DNA from: Chthoniobacterales bacterium | Lineage (GTDB): Bacteria; Verrucomicrobiota; Verrucomicrobiia; Chthoniobacterales; UBA10450 | DNA length: 16,287 nucleotides | Reading direction: 5' to 3' | Assembly: GCA_013695905.1 (NCBI GenBank) | Contig: JACCZQ010000537.1 | Location: 1 to 16,287, forward strand | Part shown: one piece after another, positions 1-7,910 of the stretch | How positions within the stretch are numbered: position 1 is the first letter of the stretch | Layout of the letters: every line of letters begins with the position of its first letter | Notes under the pieces: model-generated | The model's input: the letters and a program-made list of their open reading frames with translations, nothing else | The model's database searches: none | What the model was told of the DNA's origin: nothing | Translations under genes and position numbers: made by a program

Positions 1-566
1 AGCGAGGTGGAGCGCTCCACGCTGGTGCCCATCGCAAAGAGATTATTTTCGCAGATGAAGATGACCGGCAGCTTGTAAAGAGCGGCCAAATTGAAGGCTT
101 CGTGGAAGGCGCCCTGGTTGATCGCGCCGTCGCCGAAGAAACAGAGCGTCACCCGGTCTTCGCCGCGGTATTTCGAGGCGAACGCCATCCCGGCGCCGAG
201 CGGAATGTGTGCGCCGACGATGGCGTGGCCGCCATACATGTTGTTGGCCTTGTCGAAGTAGTGCATCGAACCGCCGAGACCGCCGGTGCAGCCGGTCGCT
301 TTCCCGAACAGCTCCGCCATGCAGGCGTTGGCGCTGGTGCCTTTCGCCAGCGCATGGGCGTGGTCGCGATACGCGGTGATGAAGTAATCATCGTGCCGGG
401 TGGCCGCGACGGCGCCGGCGATGACCGCCTCCTGCCCGATGTAAAGATGACAAAAGCCGCCGATCTTCTGCGCTTGATACTGCTGGCTGGCGCGTTCTTC
501 AAAACGCCGGATCAACAGCATCAGCGAGAGCATTTCGACTTCGTCGCGTAGCTCCGGCTGTGACAT
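1..566 (-). CDS. pdhA: Pyruvate dehydrogenase E1 component, alpha subunit (5' part, cut by window edge)
   Basis: The alpha subunit of the thiamine-diphosphate-dependent E1 enzyme decarboxylates pyruvate and passes the acetyl group to the E2 lipoyl domain. Only the first 188 residues are inside the window; the gene continues past base 1. Visible family features are the N-terminal helix with MLLIRRFEER (16-25), GFCHLYIGQEA (37-47), the loop TAYRDHAHAL (64-73), GGSMHYFD (98-105) and the thiamine diphosphate/Mg motif beginning GDGAINQG (145-152) and ending at Asn174-Asn175. The ATG at 566 gives the expected N-terminus. It lies only 6 bases after the stop of the upstream DUF6580-like gene, so the two are probably co-transcribed. 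No clear Shine-Dalgarno is seen. The order E1 alpha, E1 beta, E2 is common, so pdhB is expected beyond the left edge. The alternative is a branched-chain 2-oxoacid dehydrogenase or acetoin dehydrogenase alpha subunit, but the motifs fit PdhA best. Confidence 0.95.
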   Translation of the reverse strand, partial: MSQPELRDEVEMLSLMLLIRRFEERASQQYQAQKIGGFCHLYIGQEAVIAGAVAATRHDDYFITAYRDHAHALAKGTSANACMAELFGKATGCTGGLGGSMHYFDKANNMYGGHAIVGAHIPLGAGMAFASKYRGEDRVTLCFFGDGAINQGAFHEAFNLAALYKLPVIFICENNLFAMGTSVERSTS

Positions 567-572
567 GCCGGA

Positions 573-1160
573 TTACGCGGTGCGCGGCAGAGGGGTAGCG
601 CTGCGTTCCCGTTCCGAGCTCCGTCCGAGATGCCAGCAGGCCACGAAGACGCAGGTGAAGAAGAGATCGCTCACGATGGAATTACGAAAGAACAGCCACG
701 TTGGCGGAAAACCCGGGAGGCCGACGGTGAGCGCCTGGATGAACCCGGCGAAGCTCTTGACGTAACCGGGATCACTCAGCCAGGAGAAGGCGTTCGTGAT
801 GGCGTAGAAGATGACCGATGCACCGAGCGAGGCGGGGAGCAGCGTCTTGAGCGTGGCGCGGTTCTGCAGCATCAGACCGAGGCAGCAGACGAGGGCCAGC
901 GCGAGGTAGCGGCCGAAGATGAGCGGGTCGAGCATGGACGCTCCGTAGTGAGCGTTCAGCACCACGTCGGAGACGAAGAGGGCGCCGAGCGGGACGATGA
1001 ATTTAAGGCGGCCGGGGAAGAAGGCGGCGCCGCAGAGTGCGATCGCGGCCATGGGCGCGAAGTTCGCCAGCCACGTGGAATCCGATTGGACGAAGACGCC
1101 CATCACGATCCGGAACGCGACGGCTGAGAGGATGAGGAGGAGAGCAGCGATCATCGGCAT
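573..1160 (-). CDS. DUF6580-like integral membrane protein
   Basis: A 195-residue hydrophobic protein of unknown function. It starts with a membrane helix (about 3-22). The segment WLANFAPMAAIALCGAAFF (30-48) resembles the conserved 'NF.P..A.al.gga.f' start of the DUF6580 family. Further hydrophobic segments lie at about 53-68, 85-100, 105-125 and 160-180, the last with RNSIVSDLFFTC. SDVVLNAHYG (64-73) corresponds to the conserved 'SD' region. Some members of this type resemble the S (substrate-binding) component of ECF vitamin transporters, but no substrate can be inferred here. The C-terminal 17 residues are polar and Arg-rich, presumably cytoplasmic. The ATG at 1160 has an alternative ATG two codons downstream. 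The gene precedes pdhA by 6 bases in an apparent operon. The family call rests on recognised motifs, not a search. Confidence 0.75.
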   Translation of the reverse strand: MPMIAALLLILSAVAFRIVMGVFVQSDSTWLANFAPMAAIALCGAAFFPGRLKFIVPLGALFVSDVVLNAHYGASMLDPLIFGRYLALALVCCLGLMLQNRATLKTLLPASLGASVIFYAITNAFSWLSDPGYVKSFAGFIQALTVGLPGFPPTWLFFRNSIVSDLFFTCVFVACWHLGRSSERERSATPLPRTA

Positions 1161-1270
1161 GAATGTTTAGCTTTCCGGGGAGATATGCAATCGCGTTTCG
1201 TTGGAGGTGCTGCGGGGGGTTCTTTTAGGCTGCCGGAGGCGGGCGTTAGTCGAAGGAAGGGGAGATTTAG

Positions 1271-1299
1271 AGATGTCTCGACTTCGCTCGACATGACAA
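1271..1299. repeat. 29-bp partial copy of a dispersed palindromic element
   Basis: These 29 bases, running from AGATGTCTCGACTTCG to CATGACAA, are identical to 16189-16217, the right end of a larger element near the other end of the window. The left end with TTGTCAT is absent here, so this looks like a truncated copy. It lies in the 223-base stretch between the DUF6580-like gene and rpsT (1161-1383), where I see no gene and no convincing U-tailed terminator. Confidence 0.8.
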
Positions 1300-1383
1300 C
1301 GGGAGCGCAGGCATGCGGCAGGGGCAGCCTCGCCGCTTGCTGATCGTCCGCGGGGCGGGGGTTCGTGCAGGTGGACTGCCGCG

Positions 1384-1662
1384 TTACGCAGTCGGGGCTG
1401 GAGCCGCCGTCGCAGCGGGTGCCTGGAGCGACTTCGTCAGGCGCGCCTTGCGGCGGCGGGCGGCGTTCCGATGGATGATGCCGCGCTTGGCTGCTTTGTC
1501 CACGGCGGAAATCAACCCCCGCACCTTCGCCGGATCCCGCTCGCCGGTCTCGGCAGCAACGGATTTCTGCATTTTACGCAGCCGGGTGGTGACGCTGCGA
1601 TTACGAAGAGAGCGCTGGGCGGTTTGACGAGCGCGTTTGCCGGCGGATTTGGTGTTGGCCAT
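1384..1662 (-). CDS. rpsT: 30S ribosomal protein S20
   Basis: A 92-residue primary 16S rRNA-binding protein of the small subunit. The N-terminus MANTKSAGKRARQTAQRSLR is diagnostic: S20 proteins start 'MANhkSA.Kr.rq...r...N'. The following Arg/Lys-rich helical body includes DKAAKRGIIHRNAARRRKAR (55-74), the conserved C-terminal helix region. Length is close to the usual 85-90; the extra residues are an Ala/Pro/Thr-rich tail (about 80-92). The ATG at 1662 is fixed by the conserved N-terminus. No obvious Shine-Dalgarno precedes it. The gene appears monocistronic: 155 bases separate it from the L,D-transpeptidase gene upstream and 223 from the gene downstream, both on the same strand. Confidence 0.97.
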   Translation of the reverse strand: MANTKSAGKRARQTAQRSLRNRSVTTRLRKMQKSVAAETGERDPAKVRGLISAVDKAAKRGIIHRNAARRRKARLTKSLQAPAATAAPAPTA

Positions 1663-1817
1663 GGAAAAGACTAAAGATTTTGTGGGTCGTGAGGGTCGCG
1701 GAGAGGTGCTGTTTTGTCAACCCGCGCAATGGGTGGAGAATGCGCCACTCTGCGGGCGAAAGGGTGTGCTGGTGTCGGAGGGCGAATTCCGCCCCGCGAG
1801 GCGGCGACGCTCCGGAC

Positions 1818-2543
1818 CTAGAGAGCAGGTCTGGGAGTTGTCGAGACCCGCGCGGTGCGATGATTCCGGCGCTGCGCTTTCGAGGAGGCATTCTGCCGGA
1901 CAGAAGAGGCGGAGTCCGGCCCCTGCACGATCGGATCGGGGGGGCGTCCTACTTCGCGAGGCGCATCAGGCGCCCGGTAGTTATAGACGGCGCGCGCCTT
2001 GGGAACTTTCGGTAATTTGCCCGGCGTGACCTGCACCACCGCGCCGACGGGCAACTGGTTGTAGAGCGCCACCACGTCTTTGGATTTCATGCGGATGCAG
2101 CCGTAGCTCGCCGGCTGGCCGATCATTTTTTCCTCGGCGGTGCCGTGGATGTAAATGCAGCGGGCAAAAGCACGCGCATTCTCCGGCTCCAAACCGCGCA
2201 GCCAGATGATGCGCGTCATGATCGGATCGCGACCGGGAGAATTCGGTTTCAGGATTTCTCCAGTGAGGCGCCGGCGCTTGAAGACTGCGCCCACTGCGGC
2301 GTGGTCGCCGATTTTCTGCGCCACCGCCATGGCACCGAGCGGGGTGGCCATGCTGTTGAAAGTATCGCCGAGACCGAACTTCGAGGTCGAGACCGGGTAA
2401 GTAGTCACCCGCGCTCCGTTCTGGAGCAACATGAGCTTCTGTTCTTTGACGCTGATGATGACTTCGTTCCGGATTTCCGGGTTCGCCTGGACCGCGGTGC
2501 CGGCGATTAAAAGAGAAGCGAGGACGAGTGCAACGGCGCGCAT
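1818..2543 (-). CDS. Secreted L,D-transpeptidase (YkuD/ErfK family)
   Basis: A cell-wall enzyme that makes 3-3 peptidoglycan cross-links or anchors proteins to peptidoglycan, using a catalytic cysteine. I chose the ATG at 2543 (241 residues) because it gives a clean signal peptide, MRAVALVLASLLIAGTAVQA, with probable cleavage before NPE; a further upstream reading would run into the preceding gene. The YkuD domain spans about 27-175, starting with IISVKEQKLMLL (29-40). The active site is His133-Gly134 and then SYGCIRM (146-152) with Cys149 as nucleophile, matching the family pattern of a His followed by S/T-x-G-C-x-R. After the domain comes a low-complexity Pro/Arg/Ser-rich tail (about 180-241), possibly for wall binding. 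It lies 32 bases downstream of the glycosyltransferase gene on the same strand, suggesting an envelope operon. Confidence 0.92.
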   Translation of the reverse strand: MRAVALVLASLLIAGTAVQANPEIRNEVIISVKEQKLMLLQNGARVTTYPVSTSKFGLGDTFNSMATPLGAMAVAQKIGDHAAVGAVFKRRRLTGEILKPNSPGRDPIMTRIIWLRGLEPENARAFARCIYIHGTAEEKMIGQPASYGCIRMKSKDVVALYNQLPVGAVVQVTPGKLPKVPKARAVYNYRAPDAPREVGRPPDPIVQGPDSASSVRQNASSKAQRRNHRTARVSTTPRPAL

Positions 2544-2575
2544 CGATGCCGTTTTTATCAAAGCCGGGGAATTTG

Positions 2576-4081
2576 TCACGCAGGAATTGTCACTTCGGCG
2601 CGAGAATTTCCGAAGGTGAATCGGGGCCACCATTGCGAAAGGGAACTCAGCGAGACGTAAAGGAACCCAAGTTGGAAGAGCGTGAGGAACGGCACCGACA
2701 GGTATTGGCCGTGGCTGATGGCGAACCAGAGGAAGTAGGTGAAATAGAGCGCAAACGCCATCTCTACGAACGGGAGGAGTGACTTCAGCGGCATGTAGCG
2801 GCAGGAGCGCCATTCCTGCTTTTTCTGTTCGATGCCGTACTTCGGGGTGCGGGCGAAATCGGACTCGTGGTTGAACATCGCCTCGAGCACGGCCCGCGCG
2901 TTATTGAGCGACATGCCGACGCCGAGCGCGAGCAACGCCGGCAGGAAGAGAATCTCTTTCATCCAGGTGCGCGGGTGCAGCTCACGTTGCGCGCAAATGT
3001 AGAACACGGCGACCGAGCAAGAGGCGGTCAGGAAGATCGGCACGTCCACGAGGAGGACCCGCGCCCAGCCGGTCTGCGGCCCGCCGACGGAGGGGTGCAG
3101 GAGCACGCATAAGCAAGCGAGCAACAGGTAGGCGAAGTTCGAGGTCAGATGCGCGGTCGCTTCGATTTTCAGGAAAAGCGGCAGCTCGCTGCGCCAGATC
3201 GTGGGCAGGAGTTTCTTGCACGTCTGCACGGAACCTTTTGTCCAGCGATGCTGCTGGGACTTGAAGCCGTTCATGTCCACCGGCAGCTCCGCGGGTGTGA
3301 TCACATCCGGCAGGAAAACGAATTTCCACCCGACCAGCTGCGCGCGGTAGCTGAGGTCGAGGTCCTCCGTCAGCGTGTCGTGCTGCCAACCACCGGCTTC
3401 CTCGATGCAGGAGCGGCGCCAGAGCCCCGCGGTGCCATTGAAATTAAAGAAGCGTCCACTGCGGCTGCGCGCGGTCTGCTCAAGCAGCAGATGCCCGTCG
3501 AGGAACATCGCCTGCACCCGCGTGAGCAGGGAGTAGGCGCGGTTCAGATGGCCCCAGCGTGTCTGGATCATCCCGACGTTCGGATCGGTGAAGAAGTGGA
3601 TGGTCTTTTGCAGCAGGTCCGGCTGCGGCACGAAATCGGCGTCGAGGATGCAGACGAAATCGCCTTCGGCGCTGGCGAGGCCGCCTTCCAGCGCGCCCGC
3701 TTTGAACCCGGTGCGATCAGTGCGGTGAATCAGCTGCACGTTCAGGCCTTTCGCCTGCAGCCGCTCGACAGCGAGCTTCGTCAGCTCCTTGGTGTCATCG
3801 GTTGAATCATCCAGCACCTGGATCTGCAGCTTCTCGCGCGGATAATCCAGTTCGCTGACCGATTTCAACAATCGCTCGACGACATAGATCTCGTTGAAGA
3901 TCGGCAGCTGCATCGTCACGATCGGCAGCTCCTCGAATTGCGCCATCGGCACGGAGGCGCGTTTCCGGTGCTTCAGGAACAGATAAATAATGAAGTAACG
4001 ATGGATCCCGTAGGCGGAGAGCCCCAGCAGCACGCTCAGGTAGCAAATGGTCCAAATGAGATATCCAACGCTTCCTTGCAT
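2576..4081 (-). CDS. Membrane-embedded processive family 2 glycosyltransferase (cellulose synthase/CslA-like)
   Basis: A 501-residue inner-membrane glycosyltransferase expected to polymerise a sugar from a nucleotide-sugar donor on the cytoplasmic face and export it. An N-terminal membrane helix (about 5-35) is followed by a GT-A catalytic domain carrying the full processive set: LPIFNE (59-64), VLDDSTDDT (89-97), DADF (147-150, metal-binding DxD), the catalytic TEDLD (238-242) and QQHRW (276-280). At least four more hydrophobic segments follow at about 312-330, 342-365, 376-398 and 435-480. The pattern resembles bacterial relatives of plant CslA/CslC mannan or glucan synthases. There is no PilZ domain, unlike BcsA, so no c-di-GMP control is evident. 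The product sugar cannot be told from sequence. The start at 4081 gives a full-length protein. The next gene, an L,D-transpeptidase, follows after 32 bases. Confidence 0.93.
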   Translation of the reverse strand: MQGSVGYLIWTICYLSVLLGLSAYGIHRYFIIYLFLKHRKRASVPMAQFEELPIVTMQLPIFNEIYVVERLLKSVSELDYPREKLQIQVLDDSTDDTKELTKLAVERLQAKGLNVQLIHRTDRTGFKAGALEGGLASAEGDFVCILDADFVPQPDLLQKTIHFFTDPNVGMIQTRWGHLNRAYSLLTRVQAMFLDGHLLLEQTARSRSGRFFNFNGTAGLWRRSCIEEAGGWQHDTLTEDLDLSYRAQLVGWKFVFLPDVITPAELPVDMNGFKSQQHRWTKGSVQTCKKLLPTIWRSELPLFLKIEATAHLTSNFAYLLLACLCVLLHPSVGGPQTGWARVLLVDVPIFLTASCSVAVFYICAQRELHPRTWMKEILFLPALLALGVGMSLNNARAVLEAMFNHESDFARTPKYGIEQKKQEWRSCRYMPLKSLLPFVEMAFALYFTYFLWFAISHGQYLSVPFLTLFQLGFLYVSLSSLSQWWPRFTFGNSRAEVTIPA

Positions 4082-4102
4082 AACGGGGTGATCGTGATCG
4101 AC

Positions 4103-4129
4103 TGCCGGCCTCTTAGGTCAGGTCCGGCA
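4103..4129 (-). promoter_or_regulatory. Hairpin in the presumed 5' leader of the glycosyltransferase gene
   Basis: TGCCGG (4103-4108) and CCGGCA (4124-4129) are perfect inverted arms. The inner CCT/AGG can extend the stem to 9 pairs with a one-base bulge and an 8-base loop. It ends 21 bases before the glycosyltransferase ATG. It is in the 286-base divergent region 4082-4367, which otherwise holds no gene that I can support. It could be a leader hairpin or an operator; nothing shows which. Confidence 0.3.
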
Positions 4130-4367
4130 AGGGCGACATGATGCTGCTTCCGCTGCATCCGTCAAATCAAAAGTGGGAGTTTTCCCTCGCAAAACGGGCA
4201 TTTCGGGGGGTTGAATTGCTCTCTTTTCCGGCGAGTCGGAAACGCGCTGCGGACAGTGCGGAATCGACTCTGCGCGAGGTCCATTTTCGCACGAACAGCA
4301 ATTCTGCACAACCTGCGCGGATCGCGCGGCGAAAGGCACCCTCCATTCCCGCCTTGCCCGTGTCGTC

Positions 4368-6920
4368 GTGACGGTCGAACTTTACGGCCCCATGGCGCTG
4401 CCAAATGTGAAGGGATGGCTGAACGTCCACGTTCCACGCAATCGCGATCGATTTGAACGCTTCAATATCGTCGTCGCCATCCTGCTCGCCGGCTGGGTTC
4501 CTTCGATCCTGATGCTGGTGGTCTCCTACACCATCCTCACCCGCACTCTCGAATCGAAGATCCTGCGCGACCGGCAGACGTTCGTGCAATTGATCGCGCA
4601 CGTCGTCGCCGACGACTTCGGCCGCACCAGCGGCATTATTGAATATTACCAGACGCAGCCGGAAGTCGCCGCCTTGCTCGCCGGGCCGGAACCGGAGGCC
4701 GCCGCGAGCGTTTGGCTGAACGAGAACTTCTACTCGCATCCGCGCATCGACGGGATGTTCGTCGCCGGGCCTGATGGCCGGTTGATCGCCTCGATCCCGC
4801 CGGTGCCGCCGGAGTTCGCCGGCGAGTTCCCGGCTTCGTCGTGGCGTGAAGTCGCGGAAGACAACGGCGTCGGGGTTTCGTCCGTGCATCCCCGGCTCTC
4901 GGATAAGCGGCTCGCCACGGATATCGTCGGCGCGGTCCGGGCGGCGGACGGCAGCGTGGTCGGCTACCTGGGGGTGTCGGTGCTGGTGGAGCGGATGGGG
5001 CGGCGCCTCTCCTCGATCGACTTTACCGATCAAGCGGTCTGCCAGGTGATCGACCAGGCCGGCACCGGATTATTCGCGCGGAATCTGCAGGCGAATCCCG
5101 GCCCGGTCTCCCAGGCGGCGGCCGAGCTGATGCAGGACATCCGGCAGCAGCAGACCGGGCATCTTAGTCGCCACGAAAACCTTTATTCCTTCAGCCCGAT
5201 CGATGGGACCGGTTGGGTGGCGGTGGTCGAGCAGCCGAAGGAGGTTGCTTATCGGCCGCTCCAGGATCTGCTCAGCAAGATCACATTTCCAGCCGTGTGG
5301 CTGATCATCCTGACGGCGGTCGGCGCCTTTTTTGCGGGAAAATTCATGCGCCGCCAGGCCGAAGCGGCTCGCCGACTCGAGCGAGAGGTGATTTTCAACG
5401 AAAAAATTCTCGCGAACATGCCCGGCGGCATCGCGCTGGTGGATCCCGGCTCGCGCTCGTTTCTACAGGCGAACGAAGCCTTTGCGTTGATGGCAAAACA
5501 ATTCGGCGGCGTGCCGGAGAGTCGCGAAATTCACGAAGCCACCTACGACGAGGTGAAAATCGCGCCGCCGGAGGCGATCGAGCGGGTGCTGGCATTCGGC
5601 ACGCCTTTCCAGCTGATCGAGCAGCCGTTTCAGGATCGCCAGGGCGAGACGCGTTTCGTGGACGTGAACCTGCTGCGCCTGCAGGGCGCGGAGCAGCGCA
5701 TCCAGGGTGTGCTCTACCTCGTGGAAGATAAGACGCGCGACGTCACGCTGCGGCAGGAACTCATCGGTGCGAATGCCGCCAAGGATCAGTTCCTCGCGTT
5801 GCTCTCGCACGAGTTGCGAAACCCGCTCTCGCCCGTCATCGCCATGGTCGGCGAGCTCGAAGCGAGCGCGAATGATTCACCCGAAGTGCGACGCGCGCTG
5901 GAGGTGATCCGCCGGAATGTGGAGCTGGAAGCGCGCCTCATCGATGACCTGCTCGACGTCACCCGCATCGCCAAGGGCAAGCTGCAGCTCGCCTTCGAGA
6001 CTGTGAGCGTCCACGAGATCCTGCAGCGTGCCCACGAAATCTGTCGCGAAGAGATTCTCGCGAAAAATCTCGGCATGGAATTCCGCCTCCGCGCCGAGAA
6101 CGTCCATGTGCAGGGGGACCCCGCCCGCCTCCAGCAGGTCTTCTGGAATCTCATCAAAAACAGCGTCAAATTCACACCCGCCCACGGCCGCATCATCATC
6201 GAGACGATCAATCCCTCGCCGGAGGAGATCGAGATCCGCACCAGCGACACCGGCATCGGGATCGAGCCGGAGAAGATCGGAAAAATCTTCAACGCCTTCG
6301 AGCAGGGACAAAGCTCCATCACCCGGCGCTTCGGCGGTCTCGGCCTCGGCCTCGCGATTTCCAAGGCGATGGTGGCGGCGCACGGCGGTATCATCCAGGT
6401 GGAGAGCGAGGGGAAAAACCGCGGCGCGACTTTCGCCGTGACGCTGCACACGGTTCCCGCGCCGGTGCTGGCCGAGACAGCGCCGCACCCCGCACCTCGC
6501 GTCGGCGAGAAAGCGAGACAATTAGCGAATGGGCGTGCCCCACGGCTCCTGGTGGTCGATGATCATCACGACACCTGCCTTGGCATGAAACTGATGCTGG
6601 AGCGCCGCGGCTACAACGTCACCATCGCGCATACGGCGAATCAGGCGGTGGAGAAGGCCAGCGCCGAAGAGTTCGACCTGATGATCAGCGACATCGGATT
6701 GCCGGATCGTTCCGGGTTCGAATTAATGGAGGAACTGCGGGCGAGCAAGAGCCTGCGCGGGATCGCGGTGAGCGGTTTCGGCATGGAAAACGACATCAGC
6801 CGGGCACGCGCTGCCGGGTTTTCCGAGCACCTGACGAAACCGATCAACATCGAGCGCCTGGAAGCAGCCATCCAGAACCTGCTGGACCTGGAGCCGGACT
6901 CCCACACTAATAAGAACTAG
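4368..6920 (+). CDS. Hybrid sensor histidine kinase with periplasmic dCache-like sensor, PAS and C-terminal receiver
   Basis: An 850-residue membrane signalling protein that autophosphorylates on His in response to an unknown ligand and passes phosphate to its own receiver. Order: cytoplasmic N-terminus; TM1 (about 33-55); extracytoplasmic dCache-like sensor (about 60-300, with YLGVSVLVERM at 200-210); TM2 (about 306-325); PAS-like domain (about 342-455, starting ILANMPGGIALVDP); HisKA with FLALLSHELRNPLSPV and phospho-acceptor His481; HATPase with N-box WNLIKNSVKF (593-602), G1 DTGIGI (627-632) and G2 GGLGLGL (656-662); receiver (725-840) with acidic Asp731/Asp732, phospho-acceptor Asp775, Ser802 and Lys824. 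All catalytic residues are present. The start is uncertain: GTG at 4368 or the in-frame ATG at 4392, neither with a good Shine-Dalgarno. No partner regulator or His-phosphotransfer gene is next to it; it stands between divergent and convergent neighbours. Confidence 0.95.
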   Translation: MTVELYGPMALPNVKGWLNVHVPRNRDRFERFNIVVAILLAGWVPSILMLVVSYTILTRTLESKILRDRQTFVQLIAHVVADDFGRTSGIIEYYQTQPEVAALLAGPEPEAAASVWLNENFYSHPRIDGMFVAGPDGRLIASIPPVPPEFAGEFPASSWREVAEDNGVGVSSVHPRLSDKRLATDIVGAVRAADGSVVGYLGVSVLVERMGRRLSSIDFTDQAVCQVIDQAGTGLFARNLQANPGPVSQAAAELMQDIRQQQTGHLSRHENLYSFSPIDGTGWVAVVEQPKEVAYRPLQDLLSKITFPAVWLIILTAVGAFFAGKFMRRQAEAARRLEREVIFNEKILANMPGGIALVDPGSRSFLQANEAFALMAKQFGGVPESREIHEATYDEVKIAPPEAIERVLAFGTPFQLIEQPFQDRQGETRFVDVNLLRLQGAEQRIQGVLYLVEDKTRDVTLRQELIGANAAKDQFLALLSHELRNPLSPVIAMVGELEASANDSPEVRRALEVIRRNVELEARLIDDLLDVTRIAKGKLQLAFETVSVHEILQRAHEICREEILAKNLGMEFRLRAENVHVQGDPARLQQVFWNLIKNSVKFTPAHGRIIIETINPSPEEIEIRTSDTGIGIEPEKIGKIFNAFEQGQSSITRRFGGLGLGLAISKAMVAAHGGIIQVESEGKNRGATFAVTLHTVPAPVLAETAPHPAPRVGEKARQLANGRAPRLLVVDDHHDTCLGMKLMLERRGYNVTIAHTANQAVEKASAEEFDLMISDIGLPDRSGFELMEELRASKSLRGIAVSGFGMENDISRARAAGFSEHLTKPINIERLEAAIQNLLDLEPDSHTNKN

Positions 6921-6969
6921 AGCCTCGGCCCGGGCGCGCAGCAACGAGTTCCAAACCCCGGCCTTAAAA

Positions 6970-7371
6970 TTAACCGCCGCCGACTTCCGCCGCCAGCTGT
7001 TGTGGCAGTCCGTTCGCTCCCGCCGCCACTACCTTGTCCTCCGCGGCGCTTTCCCGCTCGGACGCATCCTTCAGCTCACGCGATAGCTTCTCCACCCGCT
7101 GCCGCATGATCTTCCCGGCCTTGAACTTCACTGTGGCCCGAGGCGGAATCACAAAGCTGCTCCCGGGTTCGTTCGGGTTGCGTCCCACCCGTGGTTTGGT
7201 CAGGCGCGGTTGAAAGACGCCGAAGTTCCGCAGCTCCACAGCCACGTTCTTAGCCAGGCTATCGGTGATGTGGTCGAGGGTCCTCTGAACGACCTCAAAC
7301 ACCTCGTGCTGAACCATTCCCGTCTGGTTACTAATGGCGACGACGATGTCTCGCTTGGTGAGCTTTGCCAT
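6970..7371 (-). CDS. HU/IHF-family nucleoid DNA-binding protein
   Basis: A 133-residue histone-like protein that bends DNA as a dimer. The N-terminal helical part MAKLTKRDIVVAISNQTGM (1-19) and the beta-arm region are typical: VELRNFGVFQPRLTKPRVGR (45-64) then NPNEPGSSFVIPPRATVKFK (65-84) and AGKIMRQRV (85-93). Asn65-Pro66 sits at the Pro tip region used for intercalation. Classical HU is about 90 residues; this one has about 40 extra C-terminal residues, charged and then Gly/Ala-rich, of unknown role. The ATG at 7371 is set by the conserved N-terminus. The gene converges on the histidine kinase, with 49 bases between their stops and no strong terminator seen. A perfect 12-base palindrome, CACCTTTAGGTG, lies 23-34 bases upstream of the start and may be an operator. 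HU and IHF subtypes cannot be separated here. Confidence 0.95.
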   Translation of the reverse strand: MAKLTKRDIVVAISNQTGMVQHEVFEVVQRTLDHITDSLAKNVAVELRNFGVFQPRLTKPRVGRNPNEPGSSFVIPPRATVKFKAGKIMRQRVEKLSRELKDASERESAAEDKVVAAGANGLPQQLAAEVGGG

Positions 7372-7393
7372 GCTACTAAATCGCCTGCCGGAG

Positions 7394-7405
7394 CACCTTT
7401 AGGTG
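7394..7405. promoter_or_regulatory. 12-bp perfect palindrome upstream of the HU-like gene
   Basis: CACCTTTAGGTG is a perfect inverted repeat (CACCT, TT, AGGTG) lying 23-34 bases before the HU-like start codon, followed further upstream by AT-rich sequence (7410-7436) that may include the promoter. The position fits an operator, but a chance palindrome of this length is possible. Confidence 0.25.
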
Positions 7406-7475
7406 GGACAATTGCGAAATTTTTCGGAAAAAATTACGCCCCGTACGTAGCTGTCACACCGACGCGCCACGCCGT

Positions 7476-7910
7476 TCAGTAGCTGAACGCCTCCCGCCGG
7501 AAGAGCCGTTTCACGCGGTAAGAGACCACTGTCTCACCTGCTAAAGCCTTGCGCCGGGACTTCAGCTGCCCCTGCAGCACCCCCAGCTTCGTGAAGACCC
7601 CGTTCCACTCCGCCTCGAGCCGGCGGACGTCGTCGTTTGGCAATTCCCGCACGCCGCGCATGGAGACGCCGCGCTGCAGCACATTCATGGCGCGGCCGGA
7701 GAGTTCCCCCAGCAGGCCCAGCTCCCGGAAGGCATGCTCCGTCTCTTGGAGCAGATGCGCCCGGATTTCTGTAAACTGCCGCTCCTGCTCCGCGGAGATG
7801 ATCGGCTTCGCATTGTCCAGTCCGTAGGTGATCAGGTCGTGCAGTTTTTTCCAGCTATCCAGCTGCAGATTCAGCAGGCGCAGTTTCGTTTCGAGCGCTT
7901 TGTCTTTCAT
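7476..7910 (-). CDS. Small helical (coiled-coil-like) hypothetical protein coupled to the DUF4388 gene
   Basis: I do not recognise a family. The 144-residue product is charged and mostly helical by composition. An N-terminal amphipathic stretch with spaced leucines (LETKLRLLNLQLDSWKKLHD, 6-25) and a second one around 100-125 (DVRRLEAEWNGVFTKLGVLQ) could form coiled coils. It has no signal peptide, membrane segment, cysteine or obvious catalytic motif; the C-terminus is basic (RVKRLFRREAFSY). Its ATG overlaps the TGA of the upstream DUF4388-type gene (ATGA at 7907-7910), so the two are probably translationally coupled and the proteins may work together. The stop lies in a perfect 15-base inverted repeat, GTTCAG-TAG-CTGAAC (7474-7488). 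It is supported as a real gene by that overlap and by balanced amino acid use. Confidence 0.75.
   Translation of the reverse strand: MKDKALETKLRLLNLQLDSWKKLHDLITYGLDNAKPIISAEQERQFTEIRAHLLQETEHAFRELGLLGELSGRAMNVLQRGVSMRGVRELPNDDVRRLEAEWNGVFTKLGVLQGQLKSRRKALAGETVVSYRVKRLFRREAFSY

Noticed and set aside
1637..2029. Plus-strand frame (130 codons) opposite rpsT and the transpeptidase tail
   Set aside because: It spans two genes on the other strand and has shadow-like Arg/Gly-rich composition.
4167..5033. Minus-strand open frame (288 codons) over the start of the histidine kinase
   Set aside because: Composition is Arg/Asp/Gly-rich without any family motif, and the opposite strand encodes a well-formed sensor kinase.
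4368..6920. Histidine kinase as part of a chemosensory or phosphorelay operon
   Set aside because: Neighbours are divergent or convergent, and no response regulator, Hpt or chemotaxis gene is adjacent.
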